27,878 nucleotides of DNA from Oscillibacter sp. CAG:241. GTDB lineage: Bacteria; Bacillota; Clostridia; Oscillospirales; Oscillospiraceae. The position numbers and the translations under genes were made by a program. Each line of letters opens with the position of its first letter. The stretch's first letter is position 1. The notes under the pieces are model-generated. The model searched no databases and was not told where the DNA came from. It worked only from the letters and a program-made list of their open reading frames with translations. This document shows positions 7,313 to 14,213 of the stretch, in pieces. The DNA is taken from positions 1-27,878 of the forward strand of contig FR884066.1 in NCBI GenBank assembly GCA_000435975.1. The letters run 5' to 3'.

Positions 7313-7341
7313 TTGCCAAACGCAAATACATATTGTATAAT
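7313..7341 (+). promoter_or_regulatory. Promoter for pcp
   Basis: TTGCCA (7313-7318) and a consensus TATAAT (7336-7341) with a 17-base spacer. The ATG is 33 bases downstream. Confidence 0.78.
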
Positions 7342-7373
7342 AATGTCGACAAATTACAGTTTGGAGTGATTTC

Positions 7374-7979
7374 ATGGAGAAAATTCGGAAACCCCGGGTA
7401 CTTTTGACGGGCTTTACCCCCTTCGGCGGGGAAACCGTAAATCCGGCCCTGGAGGCAGTGAAGCGGGTGCGGTGCCCGGAGGCGGAGGTCCGCGTGCTGG
7501 AGGTGCCCACGGTGTTCGGCGAGTCGTCCCGGGTGGTGACGGCGGCTATGGACGCATTCCGGCCGGATGTGGTGCTGTGCGTGGGCCAGGCGGCAGGCCG
7601 CAGCGCCGTGACCCCGGAGCGGGTGGCCATCAACGTGGACGACGCCCGGATCCCGGACAACGCCGGGCAGCAGCCGGTAGATGCGCCCATCGTCCCCGGC
7701 GGACCGGCGGCGTATTTCGCCACGGTACCGGTAAAGGACATGGTCCTGGCCATCCGGGAGGCCGGGGTGCCGTCGGAGCTGTCCAACAGCGCGGGGACAT
7801 ATGTGTGCAACCACCTGCTGTACTGCGTACTGCACCATGCAGGTCCGGGAGTCCGGGCGGGGTTCATCCATGTGCCCTGCATCCCGGAGCAGACGGCGGG
7901 CACCGATCGCCCCTCCCTGCCCCTGGCGCAGCTGGTCGCCGCCCTGGAGGCGGCGGTTGCGGCCTGCTGTAAAGGATAA
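7374..7979 (+). CDS. pcp: Pyrrolidone-carboxylate peptidase
   Basis: This 201-residue cysteine peptidase (family C15) removes N-terminal pyroglutamate from peptides in the cytoplasm. The N-terminal signature LLTGFTPFGGETVNPA (residues 10-25) is typical. The catalytic triad is visible as E82, C145 (in GTYVCNHLLY) and H166 (in GFIHVP). Length agrees with the family, 200-215 residues. TTGGAGTG lies upstream of the ATG. It has its own promoter and is followed by a long imperfect hairpin rather than a clear U-tract terminator, then the pyrophosphatase promoter, so it is probably monocistronic. It likely serves peptide amino-acid use. Confidence 0.95.
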   Translation: MEKIRKPRVLLTGFTPFGGETVNPALEAVKRVRCPEAEVRVLEVPTVFGESSRVVTAAMDAFRPDVVLCVGQAAGRSAVTPERVAINVDDARIPDNAGQQPVDAPIVPGGPAAYFATVPVKDMVLAIREAGVPSELSNSAGTYVCNHLLYCVLHHAGPGVRAGFIHVPCIPEQTAGTDRPSLPLAQLVAALEAAVAACCKG

Positions 7980-7983
7980 CCGG

Positions 7984-8019
7984 TTTCCCCCAGTGAAACA
8001 TAAGGTTTCGCCGGGGAAA
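7984..8019 (+). other. Long imperfect hairpin after pcp
   Basis: An outer stem TTTCCCC/GGGGAAA and an inner stem GTGAAAC/GTTTCGC (one G-U) are separated by a small CA/C internal loop, with ATAAG at the tip. No U-tract follows, so it may be an mRNA 3'-end stabiliser or a rho-assisted end. Confidence 0.5.
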
Positions 8020-8086
8020 TGCTGCTCCACGGATAAATAAACAGTTAAAGTGCTCTATTTTCGGCAAATTTAGGCACAACACCGCA

Positions 8087-8116
8087 TTGACAAACAAATT
8101 GGGGCCGTTTTATAAT
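8087..8116 (+). promoter_or_regulatory. Strong promoter for the pyrophosphatase gene
   Basis: A perfect TTGACA (8087-8092) and a perfect TATAAT (8111-8116) with an 18-base spacer, 27 bases before the ATG. This places the real start at 8144, because an upstream in-frame ATG lies in the promoter. Confidence 0.88.
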
Positions 8117-8143
8117 GGAATCATCCGAAAGGAGTTGAATCCT

Positions 8144-9751
8144 ATGAACGAGATCTACGTCATCGGCCACCACAACCCCGATACCGATTCCATCGTGTCC
8201 GCCATGGCCTACGCGGCCCTGCGCAACGCCCTGGGCGACCGGAACTATGTGGCCGCCCATATGGACCACATCAGCGACCAGACCCAGCGGATGCTGGACC
8301 GCTTCGGCTTCCAGCCGCCCCGGACGGTGCAGAACGTCCGCACCCAGGTGGAGGACCTGGACTACGATACCCCCCCGGCTCTGAACGCCACCGTCACCAT
8401 GGACCGGGCGTGGCACATCATGCGGGAGCAGCGTATCTCCGCCATCCCCGTTATCAACGAGGACGGCACCCTGTACGGTACTCTGTCCGCCGGCGACATC
8501 GCCACCTACAGCATGACCACCATCGCCAACCCCCGGGTAGAGGCGGTGCCCCTGTTCAACCTGCTCAGTGTCATCGAGGGCCGTCTGCTCAACGACAGCG
8601 GCGATCTGATCGACACCGTGTCCGGCAATGTGGTCATCGCTCTGCCCCAGAGCTGCGAGAACCTGCTGTTTAACGAGCCGGACAACATCGTCATCTGCGG
8701 CAACCAGCCGGATATGATCCGCCGGGCCCTGGATATCGGCGTCAGCTGCCTGATCCTGTGCCAGACGGAGGTGGACCCGGACCTGCTGGAAAACGCCGGG
8801 CGTACCTGCGTCATCACCACTCCCTATGAGGCCAGCCGGGTATCCCGCCTGATCTATCAGGCCAGCCCCATCTCCCGGCCCTGCCACAATGAAAAGATCG
8901 TGTGCTTCCATCTGACGGACTATATCGACGACGTCCGCGAGGTGGTGCTGAAGAGCCGCTACCGCTGCTACCCGGTGCTGGACGAGAATGAAAAAGTCGT
9001 AGGCACCCTGTCCCGGTACCACCTGCTGCGTCCCCGGCGCAAGCGCGTGGTGCTGGTGGACCACAACGAGCGGGCCCAGGCCGTTCCCGGCCTGGATCAG
9101 GCGGACATTCTGGAGATTATCGACCACCACCGCCTGGCGGATATCCAGACCAGCCAGCCCATCCGGGTCCGCAACGAGCCCGTGGGCAGCACCGCCACCA
9201 TCATCGCCGGTATGTATCAGGAGCACGGCGTCATGCCGTCGGCCAACATGGCGGGTCTGCTGGCGGCAGCCATCCTGGCCGACACCGTTATGTTCAAGTC
9301 TCCCACCTGCACCAAGCGGGATATTGCCATGGCCGAGCGCATGGCCCGCATCGGCGGCGTCAACATAAAGGAACTGGGCCGTCAGCTGTTCTCTCCCGCC
9401 AGCGGCAAATCCGTGGAGGAGCTGGTAAACAGCGACTTCAAGGAGTTCCACATCGGCGAACAGAACCTGGGCGTGGGCCAGGTCACCTGCCTGGACTCCG
9501 TGGATATGCTGAAGCGCAAGGGCGAGTTCCTGGATGTGATGCGCCGCCTCCAGGAGGAGCACCACTACAATATGGTGATCCTTATGCTCACCGACGTGCT
9601 GCTGGAGGGCACGCAGCTGCTGTATGTGGGCAGCGACGAGGCCATCCGCAACGCTTTCTCCGCCGAGCCCAAGGACAACGCCCTGTTCCTCCCCGGCGTT
9701 ATGAGCCGGAAAAAACAGGTCATTCCCATGCTGTCTGCCCTGTGGGGATAA
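8144..9751 (+). CDS. ppaC: Manganese-dependent inorganic pyrophosphatase with CBS-DRTGG insert
   Basis: A 535-residue cytoplasmic family II pyrophosphatase that hydrolyses PPi to phosphate and so drives biosynthetic reactions. The DHH domain starts with GHHNPDTDS (residues 8-16, metal ligands). It is interrupted by a regulatory insert (about 70-300: CBS1, a DRTGG-like domain and CBS2, the latter near YRCYPVLDENEKVVGTLS), and resumes with the DHH motif at D327-H328-H329. The C-terminal DHHA2 half contains VGSTATIIAGMY and DTVMFKSPT. Single-domain enzymes have about 310 residues; the extra length is the insert, which in studied clostridial homologues binds adenine nucleotides and tunes activity. 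GGAG precedes the ATG. A strong promoter and terminator bracket a single-gene unit. Confidence 0.95.
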   Translation: MNEIYVIGHHNPDTDSIVSAMAYAALRNALGDRNYVAAHMDHISDQTQRMLDRFGFQPPRTVQNVRTQVEDLDYDTPPALNATVTMDRAWHIMREQRISAIPVINEDGTLYGTLSAGDIATYSMTTIANPRVEAVPLFNLLSVIEGRLLNDSGDLIDTVSGNVVIALPQSCENLLFNEPDNIVICGNQPDMIRRALDIGVSCLILCQTEVDPDLLENAGRTCVITTPYEASRVSRLIYQASPISRPCHNEKIVCFHLTDYIDDVREVVLKSRYRCYPVLDENEKVVGTLSRYHLLRPRRKRVVLVDHNERAQAVPGLDQADILEIIDHHRLADIQTSQPIRVRNEPVGSTATIIAGMYQEHGVMPSANMAGLLAAAILADTVMFKSPTCTKRDIAMAERMARIGGVNIKELGRQLFSPASGKSVEELVNSDFKEFHIGEQNLGVGQVTCLDSVDMLKRKGEFLDVMRRLQEEHHYNMVILMLTDVLLEGTQLLYVGSDEAIRNAFSAEPKDNALFLPGVMSRKKQVIPMLSALWG

Positions 9752-9766
9752 TTTTCACACCCGCAA

Positions 9767-9796
9767 GCAGAGCAGCTTCGGCTGCTCTGCTTTTTT
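9767..9796 (+). terminator. Intrinsic terminator of the pyrophosphatase gene
   Basis: A perfect 10-bp stem GCAGAGCAGC / GCTGCTCTGC with a TTCG tetraloop and a T6 tract. Confidence 0.93.
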
Positions 9797-9840
9797 CCGC
9801 CGGAGGACGGGATTTATCGGCAAATTTTTGAAAAAAGGTG

Positions 9841-9870
9841 TTGACAACCCCGCGGTGTCTGTGGTATATT
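9841..9870 (+). promoter_or_regulatory. Promoter of the tRNA cluster
   Basis: A perfect TTGACA (9841-9846) and TATATT (9865-9870) with an 18-base spacer. The first tRNA begins 28 bases after the -10. Confidence 0.8.
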
Positions 9871-9897
9871 AAGTCTTGCCTGTCGGGGAGACGACAT

Positions 9898-9974
9898 GGC
9901 GGCGTAGCTCAGTTGGCTAGAGCATGCGGTTCATACCCGCAGTGTCACCGGTTCGAATCCAGTCGCCGCTACCA
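9898..9974 (+). tRNA. tRNA-Met (CAT)
   Basis: 77 bases including an encoded CCA. The acceptor stem GGCGGCG pairs with CGCCGCT (one G-U), the D arm is GCTC...GAGC, and the anticodon stem TGCGG/CCGCA holds loop TTCATAC with anticodon CAT. The lack of three G-C pairs in the anticodon stem and the paired first base argue for elongator Met rather than initiator. The T stem ACCGG/CCAGT carries a C51-A63 mismatch. A TilS-modified Ile tRNA also reads CAT, but the overall sequence resembles Firmicute elongator Met. Confidence 0.93.
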
Positions 9975-9976
9975 TC

Positions 9977-10009
9977 GACTGGTGAGACGCCGACAGCGTC
10001 TCACCAGTC
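9977..10009 (+). other. Perfect 14-bp hairpin between tRNA-Met and tRNA-Glu
   Basis: GACTGGTGAGACGC (9977-9990) pairs fully with GCGTCTCACCAGTC (9996-10009) around CGACA. It begins 3 bases after the tRNA CCA and has no U-tract, so transcription probably continues. It may act as an RNase III or RNase E-type processing signal for tRNA 3' ends. Confidence 0.75.
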
Positions 10010-10029
10010 ACCCCCCTCAGCAAAAAGAC

Positions 10030-10104
10030 GGCCCGTTGGTCAAGTGGTTAAGACACGGCCCTTTCACGGCTGTAACATGGGTTCGAGTCCCGTACGGGTC
10101 ACCA
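10030..10104 (+). tRNA. tRNA-Glu (TTC)
   Basis: 75 bases with encoded CCA. The acceptor GGCCCGT pairs with ACGGGTC (one G-U), the anticodon stem CGGCC/GGCTG has loop CTTTCAC with anticodon TTC, and the T arm is ATGGG-TTCGAGT-CCCGT. Confidence 0.95.
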
Positions 10105-10105
10105 C

Positions 10106-10132
10106 TTCGGCAATCCGTAAGGGGTTGCCGAA
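10106..10132 (+). other. Hairpin between tRNA-Glu and tRNA-Val
   Basis: TTCGGCAA (10106-10113) pairs with TTGCCGAA (10125-10132) around an 11-base loop that holds a small CC/GG closure. It begins 2 bases after the tRNA-Glu CCA, mirroring the hairpin after tRNA-Met. Confidence 0.65.
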
Positions 10133-10137
10133 TAAAT

Positions 10138-10214
10138 GGAGGCTTAGCTCAGCTGGTTAGAGCGCCTGCTTCACACGCAGGAGGTCACTGGTTCGAGTCC
10201 AGCAGTCTCCACCA
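10138..10214 (+). tRNA. tRNA-Val (CAC)
   Basis: 77 bases with encoded CCA. The acceptor GGAGGCT pairs with AGTCTCC, and the anticodon stem CCTGC/GCAGG has loop TTCACAC with anticodon CAC. The T stem ACTGG/CCAGC has an A49-C65 mismatch at its outer pair. CAC decodes GTG, a frequent codon in GC-rich genes like those here. Confidence 0.93.
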
Positions 10215-10250
10215 AAAAGTTCCTGATTTCTTACGAAATCAGGAACTTTT
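10215..10250 (+). terminator. Perfect hairpin terminator of the tRNA cluster
   Basis: A 16-bp perfect stem (10215-10230 with 10235-10250), loop TTAC, with A4 at the base and T4 closing it. It starts directly after the tRNA-Val CCA. Confidence 0.8.
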
Positions 10251-10309
10251 CAGCATGTCAAAGAACCCCTGCTTTCATGCGGCGAAAGCAGGGGTTCTTT
10301 GACATGCTG
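10251..10309. repeat. 26-bp perfect inverted repeat
   Basis: Arms 10251-10276 and 10284-10309 are fully complementary with loop ATGCGGC; two further T-A pairs extend the stem to 28 bp. This is far longer than a terminator needs and no U-tract follows. It abuts hairpins on both sides without a gap. Confidence 0.85.
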
Positions 10310-10344
10310 AATCAAAACCTCCGGCTTAGCCGGAGGTTTTGATT
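10310..10344 (-). terminator. Terminator of the secA operon
   Basis: A 16-bp perfect stem (10310-10325 with 10329-10344) with loop TTA. The 5' A-rich and 3' T-rich edges let it act in both directions. It overlaps the first base of the MurE-like stop codon. Confidence 0.78.
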
Positions 10345-11834
10345 TACTGCTTCTTTTCCCGCAGGGCCAGGGCGCGTTTGGCCACCACCGGGTCGGAGTC
10401 GTAATGGACATATCCCCCCCGGACCCGCTGGATGGCGTCGTTGCCCTTTCCGGCCAGGACGATGACGGCGCCTGCCGGGGCCTCCAGAATGGCCTGCTCC
10501 ACGGCCCGGGTGCGGTCCAGCTGAATGGTGACCCGGGCGGGGCCGCCCTGGGCGGCGGCGTGGGCCAAGCGGCTGGCAATGTCGCCGGGGTCGTCAAAAT
10601 CCGGATTGTCCGTGGTGAAGAAAATGCGGTCGGCATATTTGCCGCACATCTCGCCCATGCCCTGGATCCGCTGGGGCGAGCGGCCCCCGGCGATGCCGGT
10701 GACCACGGTGATGGGCGCGCCGGGATAATCCCGCTTCAGGTCCGTCAGCAGGGCCTGGGAGCTGGCCCGGTTGTGCATACAGTCCACCAGCACATGGACG
10801 CCGCCGCCCTCATACCGGTTCATGCGGCCCGGAACCACCAGGCTGTCCAGGGCTGCGGCCATCCGGTCATGACCGGCCCCCAGCAGGCGGCCCACGCCGA
10901 TGGCAGCCAGGGCGTTTTCGATATTGAAATCCCCGTCCATGGCCAGATGATAGTGGTGCAGCATCTGGCTTCCCCGCTCCTGAACGGCGAACCGAAAGCC
11001 GTGCTCCAGCTTCTCCACCTGGCGGACGGTCAGGTCGCAGTCGTCCCGGTCCATGCCCACCAGCAGCGTCTCCCGGCAGCAGCGGCGGGCGGTGTCGTAC
11101 ACCCGGTCAAACTGCGCCGTCTCCCGGCAGATCACCGCCCGGCTGCTGTTTTCCAGCAGATGCAGCTTGCACTGGAGATATTCCTCCATAGAGGAATGCT
11201 CCTTGGGGGAGATGTGGTCCTCACTGAAATTCAGGAACACGCCGATATCGAAATGCTCGCCATAGACCCGCTCCACCTGGTACGCCTGACTGGATACCTC
11301 GGCGGTCATATACGGCAGGCCATGGTCCCGGGCCTGGGCAAACAGCCATTGCAAATCCAAAGACTCCGGCGTGGTCAGGTGTATGTCCACATCCGGACCG
11401 CCGCAATACCGCCCGGCGGAGGAGCTGAGGCCCGTGGGACGGCCTGCCAGGGCGTTGGTAATGGCCTGGATCATATAGGAGGTGGTGGTCTTGCCCTTGG
11501 TGCCGGTGACGCCGATAAGGGTCAGGCTGTCGGAGGGCTCGTCGTAGAACCAGCGGGCCGCCAGGCTCTGCGCCTTGCGCACATCCGACACCCGGACGCA
11601 GGGGATATCCACCCCGGGAAAGTCTGTCTCCGCCAGGGCGCACACAGCCCCCCGGCTCCGGGCCATTTCCAGGTATTCCGGCTTGAAGCCGTAGCCCTTG
11701 CAGATAAACAGGTCGCCGGGCCTGGCCTGACGGGAATCGTTGCAGATGCCGGTGACGGCGGCGTCCCGGTCTGCAGGGGCCGCCAGCAGCCCATGCTGCC
11801 GCAGCAGCACCTCCAGGGCGCGGATTTGTTTCAT
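10344..11834 (-). CDS. MurE-like Mur ligase with altered substrate motifs
   Basis: A 496-residue cytoplasmic ligase with three Mur domains: an N-terminal UDP-binding domain (about 1-100), a central ATPase with P-loop GTKGKTT (111-117), and a C-terminal amino-acid domain. K223, in the EYLQCK stretch, is the expected carbamylated lysine. MurE enzymes add the third residue to UDP-MurNAc-L-Ala-D-Glu. The specificity motif, DNPR in diaminopimelate enzymes and DNPA in the S. aureus lysine enzyme, is DNPD here (409-412), and the usual DYAHTP/N is replaced by DCMHNR (351-356). The start at 11834 is preceded by GAAGGA. It is the last gene of the secA operon, 23 bases after the binding-protein gene, not in a dcw cluster. 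It is either a lineage-specific MurE or a paralogue with another substrate. Confidence 0.8.
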   Translation of the reverse strand: MKQIRALEVLLRQHGLLAAPADRDAAVTGICNDSRQARPGDLFICKGYGFKPEYLEMARSRGAVCALAETDFPGVDIPCVRVSDVRKAQSLAARWFYDEPSDSLTLIGVTGTKGKTTTSYMIQAITNALAGRPTGLSSSAGRYCGGPDVDIHLTTPESLDLQWLFAQARDHGLPYMTAEVSSQAYQVERVYGEHFDIGVFLNFSEDHISPKEHSSMEEYLQCKLHLLENSSRAVICRETAQFDRVYDTARRCCRETLLVGMDRDDCDLTVRQVEKLEHGFRFAVQERGSQMLHHYHLAMDGDFNIENALAAIGVGRLLGAGHDRMAAALDSLVVPGRMNRYEGGGVHVLVDCMHNRASSQALLTDLKRDYPGAPITVVTGIAGGRSPQRIQGMGEMCGKYADRIFFTTDNPDFDDPGDIASRLAHAAAQGGPARVTIQLDRTRAVEQAILEAPAGAVIVLAGKGNDAIQRVRGGYVHYDSDPVVAKRALALREKKQ

Positions 11835-11857
11835 AGGTGTTCCTTCTTTCAGGGGGT

Positions 11858-13390
11858 TCATTTCATATTTAGTTTCCAATCAGATATACCGCAAAAGGGA
11901 TTGGCGGCGGTGGGGGTAATGGGCTGCAGCGCCGCGCCGGCCGGCAGCAGAACGGAATAGCTCTTGAAGCACACGGGGACGATGGGGGCCTGGTCCGCCA
12001 GTTTTTTGCACAGGGCCGTCATGGCGGCGGCACGCCCGGCAGGCTCCGCCGCGCACAGGCCCGCCAGCAGCTGGTCCGTCTCCGGGTCGGCATAGCCGCC
12101 GAAGTTCAGGGACGCATAGCTTTGCAGCAGGGGGCGCAGATCCCAGTCGGCGGTGAGCTTCACCTCACAGAAGCACAAGTCAAAATCGCCGTTTTGCAGG
12201 GCCTGGAGATACTCCTCGTTGGGCAGAGCCTGCACCGTCACCTGCAGGTCATACTGGGACAGACCCGCTGCAATCTTCTGTGCGGTGGACACCTTGAAGC
12301 TGTTCTCCTGGTTCACCAGCAGCGTCAGGCTCCAGGTCTTGCCGGTGTGCAGGCCCGCCGCCTCCAGGGCGGAGGCATAGCCGTCCGGGGAATAGGCCGT
12401 CTCCAGCTCTTTGGGATACAGGTCGCTGGCCGGGGACAGGGGGAAGTGGGCCGCCATGCCGTGGCCCAGCAGAAACGCGCTGACGCAGCCCGCCCGGTCC
12501 ACCCCCAGAGTCACGGCCCGGCGGACAGCCGGATTGTCAAAGGGGGCGCGGCGGGTATTCAGGCACAGGTACTGCATGATGGATGTGGCGGCATCGGTAT
12601 AATCACCGCTGCCGTAGACATTGGAGGTATCGGCTCCGGTCAGGTCGCAGAACAGCAGCTGGATCTCCCGGGCGTAGAAGGCGTAGGACACGGAGTCCGT
12701 GTCCTTGCAGGCGGTAAGCTCAATGCGGTCCAGGGGCAGCGGCTTCCCCTGCCACCAGGAGGCGTTTTTCGCCAGGTGGGCGCCGCCCTCACCGCTGTAG
12801 GCATAGGGGCCGGTGCCGATGGGGAAGGTACTGCTCTCGGTGCCGGACTTCACGATGGGGATATCCAGCCGGGACACAAAGCTGCGGTTATCCGTCGTCA
12901 GACTGATGCGGACGGCTCCGTTGCTGACCCAGATGTCGGACACCTCCGCCAGCCGCCCGCTGTAACGGGCGGAGGTCTGGGCCCGGCGCAGGGCGTTCAC
13001 CACGTCCCGTGCGGTGACGCTGGTGCCGTCGCTGAAGGAGGCGGCCCGCAGGGTGATGGTATAGGTATAGCGGGAGGCGTCGTAGGTATACGATTCCGCC
13101 AGGGCGGGCTGGGCCTCAAATTGCCCGTCCAGGGCAAACAGCCCCTCGTACAGCAGAGTCCCCAGGGTCAGCTGGGCCCCGTCGGGGCAGGTGATGGGGT
13201 CCGCCGTCTCCCCCTTCAGATACGGCAAGGCGAAGGATGTGAGCTTCACGTCCTTGTCCTTATCCTTGTTCTCCACGTTGTAATAATCCGTCAGGGTGCC
13301 GAAAATGTCGTCGGTGTTGTCCGACCAGTCGCACCCGGTCAGCACCGTCAGGCACAGGGCCAGCAGCGCCGCGAATATGCGCTTTTTCAT
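11858..13390 (-). CDS. Peptide-type ABC substrate-binding lipoprotein (SBP_bac_5 family)
   Basis: A 510-residue extracytoplasmic receptor of the OppA/DppA/MppA family. A KKR start, a hydrophobic core and lipobox LTGC with Cys20 predict a lipoprotein. The body has the family layout: an early segment with FALDGQFEAQPALAESYTYD, then SDGTSVTARDVVNALRRA, and later TRRAPFDNPAVRRAVTLGVD (residues about 310-330). The ATG at 13390 has only a weak GAGGT ribosome site, and the gene follows pgeF by 14 bases, so coupling is likely. No permease or ATPase gene is nearby, so it is an orphan receptor. With a MurE-like ligase downstream and PgeF upstream, cell-wall peptides are a plausible ligand; that is inference. 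Confidence 0.88.
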   Translation of the reverse strand: MKKRIFAALLALCLTVLTGCDWSDNTDDIFGTLTDYYNVENKDKDKDVKLTSFALPYLKGETADPITCPDGAQLTLGTLLYEGLFALDGQFEAQPALAESYTYDASRYTYTITLRAASFSDGTSVTARDVVNALRRAQTSARYSGRLAEVSDIWVSNGAVRISLTTDNRSFVSRLDIPIVKSGTESSTFPIGTGPYAYSGEGGAHLAKNASWWQGKPLPLDRIELTACKDTDSVSYAFYAREIQLLFCDLTGADTSNVYGSGDYTDAATSIMQYLCLNTRRAPFDNPAVRRAVTLGVDRAGCVSAFLLGHGMAAHFPLSPASDLYPKELETAYSPDGYASALEAAGLHTGKTWSLTLLVNQENSFKVSTAQKIAAGLSQYDLQVTVQALPNEEYLQALQNGDFDLCFCEVKLTADWDLRPLLQSYASLNFGGYADPETDQLLAGLCAAEPAGRAAAMTALCKKLADQAPIVPVCFKSYSVLLPAGAALQPITPTAANPFCGISDWKLNMK

Positions 13391-13404
13391 GGAATACCTC
13401 GTTT

Positions 13405-14199
13405 TCACAGGCAGATCATGGCGATCTGAGCCCCCCGGGCCTGGCCCATCCGCCGGTGGGACCAATACAGGTCCGGGCGGCAGGCGGTGCAGTCGGGGCA
13501 CACGTCGATCTGCGTGACCCCGGCCTTTTCCAGCCAGCGGGCGTTAACGCCCTTCAGGTCCACATGCCACTTCTGCCCCCGGCGGGTAATATACGACTCC
13601 GCCTCCCGGCCCAGAGCGTCCCGCAGGGCCCGGGGCACGTCGGCATCCGTCTCGAAGCAGCAGGGGCCGATGGCCGCGCCAATAGCGGCCCGCAGGTCCC
13701 GTGGGTCGGTGCCGAAGGTCTCCTGCATCCGGCGGACGGTCTTATATACGATGCCGGCGGCAGCGCCCCGCCAGCCGGCGTGGGCCGCGCCCACGGCCCG
13801 GCGCACCGGGTCGTACAGCAGGATGATACCGCAGTCGGCGGAGAACACCACCAGGGGAATATCCGGCGTGTCCGTGATCATGGCGTCCACGCTGGTATAG
13901 TCCCGGTCCCGGAACAGGCCCTTGCCGCAGTCCTCCGCCGTCACATGGCGGATGTTGTCCTCGTGGACCTGCTTGCTCAGCACCGCCCGGTGCTCGTCCG
14001 TACCCAGCACGGCACAGAAGCGGCGGTAATTCTCCCGGACCCGGTCCATATCGTCGCCCCGGCCTACCCCCAGGTTCAGAGAATCCCAGGGGGCCGGACT
14101 GACGCCGCCTGTCCGGGTGGAAAAGCCGTGGCGCACGCCGGACAGGACGGTGCTGGTCTTGATAAGCAGGCCGTTTTCCTCATGGGCCAGAAAGGACAT
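13405..14199 (-). CDS. pgeF: Peptidoglycan editing factor PgeF (YfiH/laccase-domain)
   Basis: A 264-residue cytoplasmic protein of the YfiH family, formerly called multicopper polyphenol oxidase. The E. coli protein is known to correct peptidoglycan precursors carrying L-Ser instead of L-Ala, and relatives act on purine nucleosides. The three metal ligands are visible: H79 in KQVH, C123 in SADC and H140 in AAHAGWRG. The start at 14199 has GGAGGG seven bases upstream; a TTG two codons earlier lies too close to it. It is 14 bases downstream of secA and 14 bases upstream of the binding-protein gene. Confidence 0.92.
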   Translation of the reverse strand: MSFLAHEENGLLIKTSTVLSGVRHGFSTRTGGVSPAPWDSLNLGVGRGDDMDRVRENYRRFCAVLGTDEHRAVLSKQVHEDNIRHVTAEDCGKGLFRDRDYTSVDAMITDTPDIPLVVFSADCGIILLYDPVRRAVGAAHAGWRGAAAGIVYKTVRRMQETFGTDPRDLRAAIGAAIGPCCFETDADVPRALRDALGREAESYITRRGQKWHVDLKGVNARWLEKAGVTQIDVCPDCTACRPDLYWSHRRMGQARGAQIAMICL

Positions 14200-14213
14200 G
14201 GGCAAACCCTCCG

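Noticed and set aside
10251..10309. CRISPR repeat
   Set aside because: It is one inverted repeat without regularly spaced copies or spacers, and no cas genes are present.
9898..10344. Integrated element using a tRNA attachment site
   Set aside because: All three tRNAs are intact, no partial tRNA duplicate or integrase gene is seen, and the following genes are core functions.
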